A stretch of 64,000 nucleotides of DNA from Acidimicrobiales bacterium. GTDB taxonomy: Bacteria; Actinomycetota; Acidimicrobiia; Acidimicrobiales; Poriferisodalaceae. Location of the stretch: the NCBI GenBank assembly GCA_014239555.1, contig JAAZYR010000006.1, forward strand, positions 1 to 64,000, in the 5' to 3' direction. The notes under the pieces were generated by a model, which saw only the letters and a program-made list of their open reading frames with translations, was not told the origin of the DNA and searched no databases. This document shows positions 25,477-33,191 of this stretch, piece after piece. A program made the position numbers and the translations under genes. Within the stretch, counting starts at the first letter, position 1, and each line of letters opens with the position of its first letter.

Positions 25477-27087
25477 TTAGCGCAACAAATACCCAGGTTG
25501 ATCGCCGTTAAGCATTTCGTTGTAGTCGAGTTCTAAGTGTTGTTGGAGTAGTTCGTGGAAGTGGCGGAGTTTGGTTTCTTGATAGTCAGCTAGGCGAACT
25601 CGCTGACTGGCAAGGTTTTTCAGTCCCTGCTGAACCTTATTGAGATTGTGGAAATCCTGGTTGAAGACCTTAGCCAGAAGACCTAATTGTGGAGCTTCTG
25701 TCCAATCTTCATCTGCTTCTAACCAGTGAATGGGCGCGGGGGCTGGTCTGTCTTCTCCGTTGGGTGATGGCAAGAACAACATGCATTCAAAGATGCACTG
25801 ATCTGGGTTGTCTCCCTGGGGTCTGAAACGGTACTGAATGGGATTGACGCAGCCCCACGGGTGCCAGTTGGGGAAGACGGAAAAGAAAATCGAATCAATC
25901 ATTTCTGCGTCGCAGATTGCGTCTACGTCCACAACTTCCGCTTGTTCACCTAGGAGACGCCGAAATTCTGATCGTTTCCGTTCAGCGAGTTGAGTTCGCC
26001 GCTCAGCGAGATTGGCGCGAGAAGTAAGTGGGGTGGGTACTTCTGTCGCATCGGGTAACTGTTTGCCGCCCACCCACAGGCAGAGATGCGGATCGGCGTG
26101 AGTTAAATCACCCTCTATCCAGCGGCCGTCCGAATGGAATTTGCTTTCATTGCCGGCTTCATCAAGTACTCGCACGAGGTCTTCGTCGATGCGCTCGTAG
26201 ATGTGTCCGCTAAGTGGATGACGAAATCTCGTATAAAGGCGTCCATCTGGGTCGGGTTCCCAATCCACGACGTCAGCAAGATGTGGGCTTGGTATCTCTG
26301 ATGGCGAAATCGCGCGGGAGAAGTTGCCGTAGACGTCATAACGGCTGTTCGCATCGCCTATTGATTCCAACAGAGTCGGATGGGTTGCTATGACGTGATA
26401 GGACTCCATGAAAGCCTCTTGGCATACCTTCCAGTTGCATTCAATGACTTTTGCGACGTGGACAGCCTTGTATCGCCGGTGGAGTGGGAGAGTTGTTTGG
26501 TGGTTGGGAAAATCACCCAAGTAATCGCTCAACGGTTCGCTTGAGGGATCCGGGTTGATAAAGACAAAACCGCCGTACCTCTCGAGCCGAGCTTCAGGGA
26601 GATTTAGATTTTGTGTATCTAGGTGAGGAAAGTCCCACTGGCTGGGGATTTCTTTTATAGAACCATCAAGGTTCCAGCACCATCCGTGGAATGAACATCG
26701 AAGGTTTGGGAAGCATTTTCCGTTGGCTTCTCGAAGTTTCCGTCCTCGGTGGAGGCACGAGTTCCGATAGGCGCGAAGGTCGTCGGGATCAGTGCCTGTT
26801 CGTACAAGCAGGAAGGACAGATGAGCGATGTCATACACGACATGATCACCGACGTCTTGCAACTCGTCTTCGTGGCAGGCGAGTTGCCACACCCTGGACC
26901 ACAGTTTTTCGACCTCAAGGTCATGGAAGGTTTTCGAATAGTAAACCCACGCCGGAATCTCCGAGGGACCGGGCAGCATTGGTGACTCTTCGCTCAAGAA
27001 GCTCGGTACGGGTCGAGAGTCCAAGCCAAGAAGTTCGGTGTAACTGATTCCATTAGATCGGCTTGTTCCCGTCACGGTCTCAACCAC
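25477..27087 (-). CDS. Rieske non-heme iron oxygenase, large subunit
   Basis: A 536-aa oxygenase component. The Rieske [2Fe-2S] site is formed by YRNSCLHRGRKL and LRCSFHGWCW (CxH...CxxH, residues about 108-134). The mononuclear iron site is marked by EAFMESYHVIATHP, with a later acidic ligand likely near DFHNLNKVQQG. Such enzymes dihydroxylate or demethylate aromatic or quaternary amine substrates. The GTG start overlaps the P450 stop (GTGGTTGA) and has AAGGAGG upstream. No ferredoxin or reductase partner is adjacent. Confidence 0.93.
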   Translation of the reverse strand: MVETVTGTSRSNGISYTELLGLDSRPVPSFLSEESPMLPGPSEIPAWVYYSKTFHDLEVEKLWSRVWQLACHEDELQDVGDHVVYDIAHLSFLLVRTGTDPDDLRAYRNSCLHRGRKLREANGKCFPNLRCSFHGWCWNLDGSIKEIPSQWDFPHLDTQNLNLPEARLERYGGFVFINPDPSSEPLSDYLGDFPNHQTTLPLHRRYKAVHVAKVIECNWKVCQEAFMESYHVIATHPTLLESIGDANSRYDVYGNFSRAISPSEIPSPHLADVVDWEPDPDGRLYTRFRHPLSGHIYERIDEDLVRVLDEAGNESKFHSDGRWIEGDLTHADPHLCLWVGGKQLPDATEVPTPLTSRANLAERRTQLAERKRSEFRRLLGEQAEVVDVDAICDAEMIDSIFFSVFPNWHPWGCVNPIQYRFRPQGDNPDQCIFECMLFLPSPNGEDRPAPAPIHWLEADEDWTEAPQLGLLAKVFNQDFHNLNKVQQGLKNLASQRVRLADYQETKLRHFHELLQQHLELDYNEMLNGDQPGYLLR

Positions 27088-28411
27088 GACCCACCACCTC
27101 CTTGGGGGTAACAGTCACGTCTAAGCGCTCAAGTCCCCGGACTACGAAGCTCGGTTGATAACGAAGGTGTTCAGCATTCGTGACTTCGATAGTTTGAAGT
27201 TTGCGACTCATCTCTTCAGCCACAATTCGCGTTTCGAGTCTCGCGAGCCCAGCACCGACACAAAAGTGCGGACCACGACCAAAGCTGAGGTGGGCCGCCT
27301 TGTTTACACGGCCGGGTTCGAAGGCATCAGGGTTTGTCCACACATCCGGATCGCGATTGGCCGCCGCGTACATCAGTACCATCCGCGAACCCGCTGGAAT
27401 GAACTTCGATCCCATAGTCATGTCCTCAGTAGCAATACGGAACATGCCTTGTGTCGGTGCAGCAAGACGCAGTGCCTCTTCGGCGACGTCGCCGCCGCGC
27501 TCCGGATGAGATCTTAGGGATTCCCATTCGTTTGGGTTTTCGGCAAGCAGGCGAAACATTTCTCCGAGTAAGTGAGTTGTTGTCTGATTACCAGCGACAA
27601 GTATCTGTTGGATGATGCTCAACATTTCGCTGACGTTGAGAGGCACTCCTTCAAATTGGCTATCGACGCCGGAGGTATCTTTTTCAACGGTGGCGTTCAC
27701 CAATGCTGTCAAGATGTCATCTTGTGGTTCGGACCGTCGTTCTTCGAGTTGATCCGCGAAATACTTCTGAAATTCGATCACCTCTCGCTGAGCCCCCAAT
27801 CGTTCTTCGATCGAGATATTTGTGCCGATCCCAGCTACGGACGCATCGCTCCATCTCTTGAAGTCCCCTAACCGGTCGTCAGGAACGTTGAGTGCTTTTG
27901 CGATCGCTCGAACCGGTAGGGGTATAGCGAAAGCTTCGACGAAATCGACCGAAACGCCATCTGATGTTATTTCGATGAGGTTGTCCATCAACTCTGAAGC
28001 GAGTTCGCGAACCACTGGCTCCATGTTGGCGATCGCCCTCGGCGTGAAGGCTTGAGCTACCAAGCGGCGATAGCGCGTATGGACAGGCGGGTCGACAGTG
28101 AGCATTGTTCCTACTGGCTCATACCCGCCCTCGTCCTCATAAAGCTTCTTGAGGCGCCGCGAGTATTCGGAGTCCCCATCCATAGACCCGATGTCAAATC
28201 GCGATGAAAAGTGCGCGTGGTTGAGGGCGGCTTCGGCAACATCTTCTTGCCGCGTGATTAAAAAGAGCGAGCCGCCCATCGCCCGGGTTTCATAGGCGGC
28301 TGTTTCTTCTCGCATTAGGGCGTAATACATGTGAGGGCATTGCTGCACTTCAGGGTCAAAAATATTAAAGGCATCAAGATGAATGCCCTCAGAGCTACCG
28401 GAATCAGCCAT
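27080..28411 (-). CDS. Cytochrome P450
   Basis: A 443-aa soluble bacterial P450. The I-helix is ILVAGNQTTTHLLGE, the K-helix ExxR is EEALRLAAP, and the heme-binding loop is FGRGPHFCVGAGLARLE with the thiolate Cys. It would hydroxylate a hydrophobic substrate using electrons from a ferredoxin encoded elsewhere. The ATG at 28411 overlaps the stop of a short upstream frame in the form ATGGCTGA, the same layout as the next junction, which favours it over the ATG at 28468. It is coupled to the Rieske gene by an 8-nt overlap. Confidence 0.93.
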   Translation of the reverse strand: MADSGSSEGIHLDAFNIFDPEVQQCPHMYYALMREETAAYETRAMGGSLFLITRQEDVAEAALNHAHFSSRFDIGSMDGDSEYSRRLKKLYEDEGGYEPVGTMLTVDPPVHTRYRRLVAQAFTPRAIANMEPVVRELASELMDNLIEITSDGVSVDFVEAFAIPLPVRAIAKALNVPDDRLGDFKRWSDASVAGIGTNISIEERLGAQREVIEFQKYFADQLEERRSEPQDDILTALVNATVEKDTSGVDSQFEGVPLNVSEMLSIIQQILVAGNQTTTHLLGEMFRLLAENPNEWESLRSHPERGGDVAEEALRLAAPTQGMFRIATEDMTMGSKFIPAGSRMVLMYAAANRDPDVWTNPDAFEPGRVNKAAHLSFGRGPHFCVGAGLARLETRIVAEEMSRKLQTIEVTNAEHLRYQPSFVVRGLERLDVTVTPKEVVGRG

Positions 28412-28496
28412 AGTTGAACCCGCCGCCCCAGAAGACTCGCATTCGAAGGGCGATTCCCAACTTTTCATTTGGTGCCCACGTAGGGGAGTCGCTCAT
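28404..28496 (-). CDS. Possible 30-aa leader ORF coupled to the P450 gene
   Basis: The only TANNNT-type leaderless promoter before the P450 places its transcript start at this ATG, not at the P450 start. The frame encodes 30 residues beginning MSDSPTWAPNEKLG, rich in Trp, Phe and Gly near its end, and its TGA lies 3 nt inside the P450 frame. It may be a translated leader that couples ribosomes to the P450. I know no family. It could also be a chance frame. Confidence 0.4.
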   Translation of the reverse strand: MSDSPTWAPNEKLGIALRMRVFWGGGFNYG

Positions 28497-28502
28497 AAAG
28501 CG

Positions 28503-28508
28503 ATCCTA
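28503..28508 (-). promoter_or_regulatory. -10 box (TAGGAT) of P450-Rieske operon
   Basis: TAGGAT lies 7-12 nt before the ATG at 28496, the exact spacing seen at the other leaderless genes. Confidence 0.5.
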
Positions 28509-28699
28509 ATTTGTGTTTGGAAGGTGTCCTAGGAGTATTTGCCCTGCATCCGAAACTGAGCAACTCCTCCAAGAGCCCAAAACAACATTCACAGAGATGC
28601 GCGAAATAAAAAAATTAGAAAAGAGCGCTCCTGAGCAAGGACGAAGTCGCCACTTAGGTGTGCCGTTTATGGGATGAAATTTCGGCCTACAGTCGGGTC

Positions 28700-28729
28700 T
28701 GACAGAAAGTACTGCTCTTCGGTCTGTCA
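28700..28729 (+). repeat. Inverted repeat upstream of a small membrane protein gene
   Basis: TGACAGA and TCTGTCA form a perfect 7-bp inverted repeat separated by 16 bp. It ends 14 bp before the small-protein start codon. It could be an operator or a 5' hairpin; nothing else distinguishes these. Confidence 0.4.
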
Positions 28730-28743
28730 AATGAAGTGAGGCA

Positions 28744-28878
28744 ATGATGGCGGCTAAACGGACCTTGAAGCGCCTTGGCAAAATCGCGGCAACAATCCTT
28801 ACTGCTGGACTGATTCTCGGTTTGCGGGATCTCTTTGGCGATAGGAGAAAGAAAAGTACCCCCCCTCCCGGGCGCTGA
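28744..28878 (+). CDS. Small single-pass membrane protein (44 aa)
   Basis: The frame encodes 44 residues: a basic N-terminus (AAKRTLKRLGK), one hydrophobic helix (IAATILTAGLILGL, about residues 14-27), then a basic tail (RDLFGDRRKKS) ending in prolines. GTGAGG just upstream suits the second ATG at 28747 as well as the first. The positive charges on both sides make topology unclear. I recognise no family. The other bases between 28509 and 29095 hold only the inverted repeat and the leader described separately. Confidence 0.6.
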   Translation: MMAAKRTLKRLGKIAATILTAGLILGLRDLFGDRRKKSTPPPGR

Positions 28879-28985
28879 GGGAAATCTCAAATAGCTGCGG
28901 TGTTGTTGAACCGCGGCCCATCGCGACTGCGCGCCAGTCGCCAGTTGAGATTGTCTGGTTCGTATCGTGTTAGGAATGCCGCGCT

Positions 28986-29082
28986 TAATATGATCTGTTA
29001 GGGCGAGGATTCTGTCGCCCCTACAGGATGCTGCGAAGAGGCATCCCCGGCGATGGGTTCTCATGCGTAAACACCAAAGGAG
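28986..29082 (+). promoter_or_regulatory. Promoter box and two-hairpin leader before the gene at 29096
   Basis: TAATAT (28986-28991) resembles a -10 box. Downstream, two hairpins follow closely: GGGCGA/TCGCCC (29001-29020, extendable to TGT-TA pairs around it) and GGATGC/GCATCC (29026-29046, 9-nt loop). AAGGAG (29077-29082) is the ribosome site, 13 nt before the ATG. This is more structure than the other leaders in the window show. It matches no riboswitch class that I can name. Confidence 0.4.
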
Positions 29083-29095
29083 AACTTGACTGGTT

Positions 29096-30133
29096 ATGAC
29101 CGAAATTGTCGGCGCCCATCTGGTGGGTAGCGCACCTGTCGCTAACCCAAACCAATTATTCCGGCTTGTCCATGACCACCTGAGTGATCATCTCCGACGG
29201 GTGCCTGACGGAGAAATCGGAGAACGCGACGCATGGATCCGTTGGCAGCACGCCAAACTCGCCCAATGTCCACAGGTCGTGGCGCAAACACCTGACTCGA
29301 GTTACCTCGGGCGCGAACTTCAACAGTTTGTGATATCCGACGATGCGCAGTCTGTTGACCTGGTCGATCTTGGGTACGCGGATGCTGCGTTGGTTTCGTG
29401 GGAGCTATTCAAACGAGCACGCGAGGAAGGGACCCTGGCCCCCCATCAGCGGTTCATGGTGGGCCTGCCCTCGCCACTCAGCGTCACCACGATGTACGTC
29501 GCTCCAGCTTCCCGGCCAGTTGTTTTGAAAGCTTGGACAGTTGCGATGGAGAAGGAGGTTTCCCGCATCATTGACAACATCCCGAATGGTTCGTTGGCGA
29601 TCCAGTGGGAAGTGGTTGTTGAATTTGGGATCCTTGAGGGCATATGGAGCTACCTCGACTCGGGGGAGAGCGGCATCGCCACTCGTTCTGAGATCGCCCA
29701 GCATGTGTTGCACCTAGGAGGTCTGATCCCCAATTCGGTAGAGCTCGGCTACCACTTTTGTTACGGGGACGCTGGTCACCAGCACTTTACGGAGCCTTCC
29801 GACGCTAGCCATCTTGCGTGGGCCGCAGGCACCGTGTTCGAAAGTCTTGACCGCCCGGTGGAGTGGATCCATCTGCCAGTACCGCGCACTCGCGACGACA
29901 TCGAATACTTTCAACCGTTAGCGGACCTCAATGTTCCCGACACCACCGAACTCTATCTGGGCCTTGTTCACGAGACCGACGGAGAGGAAGGTACCCGTCG
30001 CCGTATCGACGCCGCCTCTCAGGTTTTGACGCGATTCGGTGTGGCCACCGAGTGCGGCCTTGGGCGTCGACCGCTCGAGAGCCTCGGTCCGTTGCTGGAC
30101 CAGCACGCCGCCGTTAGTTCCCCGCTTACCTAA
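29096..30133 (+). CDS. MetE/UROD-like TIM-barrel protein, function unknown
   Basis: A 345-aa protein. The order of segments (GAHLVGSAPVANP, RRVPDGEIGERDAWIRWQ, AIQWEVVVEF, ELGYHFCYGDAGHQHF, LYLGLVHETDGEEGTRRRID, ATECGLGRR) recalls the cobalamin-independent methionine synthase C-terminal/uroporphyrinogen decarboxylase superfamily, including H and C residues placed like zinc ligands in YHFCYGD and ATECGLGR. Stand-alone members may transfer methyl groups or act as ligases, but none is assigned here. It is followed by an MFS gene on the same strand. Confidence 0.65.
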   Translation: MTEIVGAHLVGSAPVANPNQLFRLVHDHLSDHLRRVPDGEIGERDAWIRWQHAKLAQCPQVVAQTPDSSYLGRELQQFVISDDAQSVDLVDLGYADAALVSWELFKRAREEGTLAPHQRFMVGLPSPLSVTTMYVAPASRPVVLKAWTVAMEKEVSRIIDNIPNGSLAIQWEVVVEFGILEGIWSYLDSGESGIATRSEIAQHVLHLGGLIPNSVELGYHFCYGDAGHQHFTEPSDASHLAWAAGTVFESLDRPVEWIHLPVPRTRDDIEYFQPLADLNVPDTTELYLGLVHETDGEEGTRRRIDAASQVLTRFGVATECGLGRRPLESLGPLLDQHAAVSSPLT

Positions 30134-30247
30134 CTCACCTGTACCGAACGACTTAAGCCCGTGGACCAGCTTCGATCGACCGAAAAATCACTTCAGGCGA
30201 CCGTCTTTGCGATTACCCCGACCCCCGGGCCGCTACCAGATGCTGAT

Positions 30248-31591
30248 ATGTCCGAACGATCAACGACCCGGGCCTGGTTGGGGCTGCTCGTCGCGTCGAT
30301 GTGTTATGTCCTGGTCCTCGATGCCCTTGCTGTCGCTGTCGCATTTCCGGAAATAGAAGAAGCATTTCCCTCCAGCGCTCGGACCACGCTGGCCTGGATC
30401 ACGACTGGTTTCACCATCGCTATTGCTGCTGTCATGTTGCTCGTAGGTCAACTCGCGGATCGAATCGGCTGGAGACGTACGTTCATGACCGGGATGGCAG
30501 CCTTCGCCTGTTTCGCTCTCATCGGTGCGAGCGCGCCAAACATAAGTGTGTTGATCGCGGCACGTGTAGCGCAGGGCGTCTGCGCCGCTTTGTTCACGGT
30601 CACCGCGTTTCCACTCGCTCTGCCCGCCTTCCCGCTTGATCGTCGTGGAATAGCGATGGGGTGGGTGGGAGTCGGCGGAGCCACGGCAGCGCTCCTGGGG
30701 CCTGTAGTCGGGGGCTCACTTGTCACCCTTACTAGTTGGCGAGCTGGGTTACTGCTCCCGATCCCACTTTGTGTACTAGCGGCAGTATTTGCCCCCAAAG
30801 TATTTGACGAACGCAAAGGTGAAAAACGCCCCATCGATTTCCTCGGTTTCCTGCTCGGCGGCTCGGGAGCATCTGCGTTGGCGTTAGTGATTCTCCAGCG
30901 TTGGTGGGTTGTAACTCCAGTGGCATTGGTGTTGTTACTTTTGTTCGGTGTTCGAGTAACGCGACATCGGTATCCGCTGATTCGGCCAGAACTGTTCGCC
31001 GATCGCCGGTACGTGTGGGCGTTGATCAGCCAAACTGCAACCCAGACGGCCATTTTTGCGTGGTTTTTCACGATGCCACTCTTTCTTGCCAATGTCTGGG
31101 GATGGTCGACCATCGAAAGTGGCTTAGCGATGGCTGTTCCCATGCTTCTCTCATTTAATTCGGTGCTAGCCGGCCGTTACGCGGACCGTCACGGCTACCG
31201 AATGGTGCTCAGCACAGGTGGATTAATCGCAGCGGCCGGAATCGGTTGGTGGATGATCACTCTTGACAACGAGCCCTCGTTCCTAGCTTTAGCGGTTGGT
31301 CTTGTCGTCTTCGGTTGGGGAGGTGGCCAGGTCGGAGTTATTGGCATGGGTGCCGCTCTGAACTCCTTAAGCGATGATCTTCTTGCAGAAGGCAATGCCG
31401 CATTACAGACCAACCGCCGACTCGTGCAAGGCCTCGGAGCGGCCACAGCTCTCGCCATCCTTGGTAACCGAGACGCATCCAGCGTCACAGCATTTCGGTG
31501 GGCGTGGGCCTTCGCCGCGGGGGCCTATTTGATCTCAGCGATCGTCATGTGGTGGTATCCAGCCGATGAAAGGCAACGTGCGTCGAAGTAA
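30248..31591 (+). CDS. MFS transporter, DHA2 (14-TM) type
   Basis: A membrane protein of about 447 aa. DALAVAVAFPEIEEAFPSS in TM1 and VGQLADRIGWRRTFM (motif A) are DHA2 marks, and GRYADRHGYRMVLS repeats motif A in the second half. It is a second copy of the type at 1624, but the two are clearly diverged. The frame is open from a GTG at 30161; the ATG at 30248 is chosen because TM1 begins shortly after it. It lies 114 nt behind the MetE/UROD-like gene and may share its transcript. Confidence 0.85.
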   Translation: MSERSTTRAWLGLLVASMCYVLVLDALAVAVAFPEIEEAFPSSARTTLAWITTGFTIAIAAVMLLVGQLADRIGWRRTFMTGMAAFACFALIGASAPNISVLIAARVAQGVCAALFTVTAFPLALPAFPLDRRGIAMGWVGVGGATAALLGPVVGGSLVTLTSWRAGLLLPIPLCVLAAVFAPKVFDERKGEKRPIDFLGFLLGGSGASALALVILQRWWVVTPVALVLLLLFGVRVTRHRYPLIRPELFADRRYVWALISQTATQTAIFAWFFTMPLFLANVWGWSTIESGLAMAVPMLLSFNSVLAGRYADRHGYRMVLSTGGLIAAAGIGWWMITLDNEPSFLALAVGLVVFGWGGGQVGVIGMGAALNSLSDDLLAEGNAALQTNRRLVQGLGAATALAILGNRDASSVTAFRWAWAFAAGAYLISAIVMWWYPADERQRASK

Positions 31592-31612
31592 AATCAACCA
31601 AAAAACGGCAGT

Positions 31613-32209
31613 ATGCGCCGCCGTTTAACTGACGCCGAAACTTTGCCCGTCATGCAAAGGGCCGGACTCACCCCTCTTGAACCGTACCCAGGCGCCGATA
31701 CCCCATGGAAATGCAAATGTGAAAGTTGCGGCCATGAAGTTACGCCGCTCTACACGTCTGTGAAGAGCGGAAGTGGATGCCGCTTCTGTGGCGTTGAACA
31801 AAGGTCATCGTCTCGCCGCTTCACTGACGTTGAAACGGTGCCGGTGATGCGAGCAGTTGGGCTCCGCCCGCTGGAACCTTATCCAGGAGCTAAGGCCGCG
31901 TGGCTGTGTCAATGCACGATCTGTGGAACCAGGTCTTCGCCATCGCTCCACAATGTCAAAAGTAACGGTGGCGGATGTCGAACTTGCGCCAACAAGAAAC
32001 GTTCGGTGTCTCGAAAGGTCAACGAAACGGACGCGAGAAAGTTAATGGCCGCCGCTGGCGTGACACCCTTAGAGCCCTATCCAGGGTCAAAGATCCCGTG
32101 GCGATGTAGATGTGATGCCTGTGGACGCGACGTAACACCGCGACATTCGTCGATCAAACAAGGGCGAGGCGGATGCATCTATTGCGCAGGTAGGAGCGTG
32201 AAATGTTGA
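31613..32209 (+). CDS. Triple-repeat treble-clef/zinc-ribbon protein
   Basis: A 198-aa protein built of three tandem units of about 65 residues. Each unit has a helix (TDAETLPVMQRAGL and variants), the constant phrase LEPYPG (residues 22, 87 and 153), W-x-C-x-C-x2-C and then C-x2-C. The zinc-ligand sets are C34/36/39/56/59, C99/101/104/122/125 and C165/167/170/188/191. Each unit is basic, so nucleic-acid binding is plausible. Related repeat proteins occur in actinobacteria and their phages without a known function. It starts 21 nt after the MFS stop. Confidence 0.75.
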   Translation: MRRRLTDAETLPVMQRAGLTPLEPYPGADTPWKCKCESCGHEVTPLYTSVKSGSGCRFCGVEQRSSSRRFTDVETVPVMRAVGLRPLEPYPGAKAAWLCQCTICGTRSSPSLHNVKSNGGGCRTCANKKRSVSRKVNETDARKLMAAAGVTPLEPYPGSKIPWRCRCDACGRDVTPRHSSIKQGRGGCIYCAGRSVKC

Positions 32210-32359
32210 AAGTTAACTCTTTGAAATGAACGAAATACCGAAACGATTCGATGAGATACGGGTATTTGTTACCGATGGCGGTTATACAGCGATCCGAACC
32301 CCACAGCACGACAAGCTTGAATCTGACCATCGCGCAGGGATTAGCAACGATATAAGACG

Positions 32360-32887
32360 CTATTGGTCACTGATCTCCACTGGGGTTTCGCCTGAATCTA
32401 GCGAGTAGCGGAAGTCGCAGTGGTCGGCTCCTCCCATGATGGTTTGACTCCGTTCGAATTTAATATCGGGATTAAATCCTTGGACCATTGTTCCGTCGCG
32501 ATTACACGAAAGCAGAGCTCCGAGCTCAGCGATGTCTAGTTCGCGGTACATGTCGGCGTAACGACATCCGACTACATCGAACGCGAACGTCGTTTCGGTT
32601 TGCTCACGCACCTCAATCTCAAGGGCGCCGCCTTTAGTCCAATTAGTCATGGAATTCGCGAATTCTGCGAGCCCGTTGCCACCCATCGCTTCGGCTAAGA
32701 CAGCGCCTTGATCTCGTGCGACATCAATTACGGTTTGTCTTGCGATTTCTGTGACTCGTTCTTCTCCAAATTCTTGACCGAAACGTTCGATGAGCGGCGC
32801 CACAATTCGCGCCTCGACTTCGCGTCGTTTCAGCACACCGATGTCGTTGAGGGTGTCTGGCTTTGGGTCATCAGGTGAATTGTTCAT
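32360..32887 (-). CDS. L-2-amino-thiazoline-4-carboxylate hydrolase-like protein
   Basis: A 175-aa protein with the ATC-hydrolase family pattern: FDVVGCRYADMYRELDIAELG, LLSCNRDGTMVQGFNPDIKFER and TIMGGADHCDFRY. In Pseudomonas the namesake enzyme opens a thiazoline ring on the way to L-cysteine; many homologues are uncharacterised. Cys, His and Asp of the last two motifs are intact. The ATG at 32887 is chosen over one 39 nt upstream because TACTCT lies 8-13 nt before it. Confidence 0.85.
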   Translation of the reverse strand: MNNSPDDPKPDTLNDIGVLKRREVEARIVAPLIERFGQEFGEERVTEIARQTVIDVARDQGAVLAEAMGGNGLAEFANSMTNWTKGGALEIEVREQTETTFAFDVVGCRYADMYRELDIAELGALLSCNRDGTMVQGFNPDIKFERSQTIMGGADHCDFRYSLDSGETPVEISDQ

Positions 32888-32894
32888 TGCCAAT

Positions 32895-32900
32895 AGAGTA
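32895..32900 (-). promoter_or_regulatory. -10 box (TACTCT) of leaderless ATC-hydrolase-like gene
   Basis: TACTCT lies 8-13 nt before the ATG at 32887 with no ribosome site. The remaining gap to 33191 (about 290 bp) contains no gene that I can support. Confidence 0.5.
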
Positions 32901-33191
32901 TTCCGTTCCGGGTTCCTCTTGTTCACCGGTTGAGGTGCCAGGTTGATGTCCGCTATCTACACCGTGATTTCACAGGGGTTCGCTGAGCGCATGGGACCAC
33001 ATAGGAGCGACCACACCGTGTACAGGCTTTTGGGGTACGGGCCGTTGGGGTTAGTGCCACCTCATCAGTCCGGTGAAATTCAATTTCTGCCAAGGAGTTC
33101 AACCCCCATTCTCAGACCCAGGGAACTGACGTTCGCATGCCCACAAGCTGTCTGGGTTGCCCCTTTTGATAACGCACAACAGTGGTTCGAG

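Noticed and set aside
32226-32408. 60-aa plus-strand frame after the zinc-ribbon gene
   Set aside because: It overlaps the 3' end of the clear ATC-hydrolase-like gene, has no ribosome site or leaderless box, and its sequence resembles no family.
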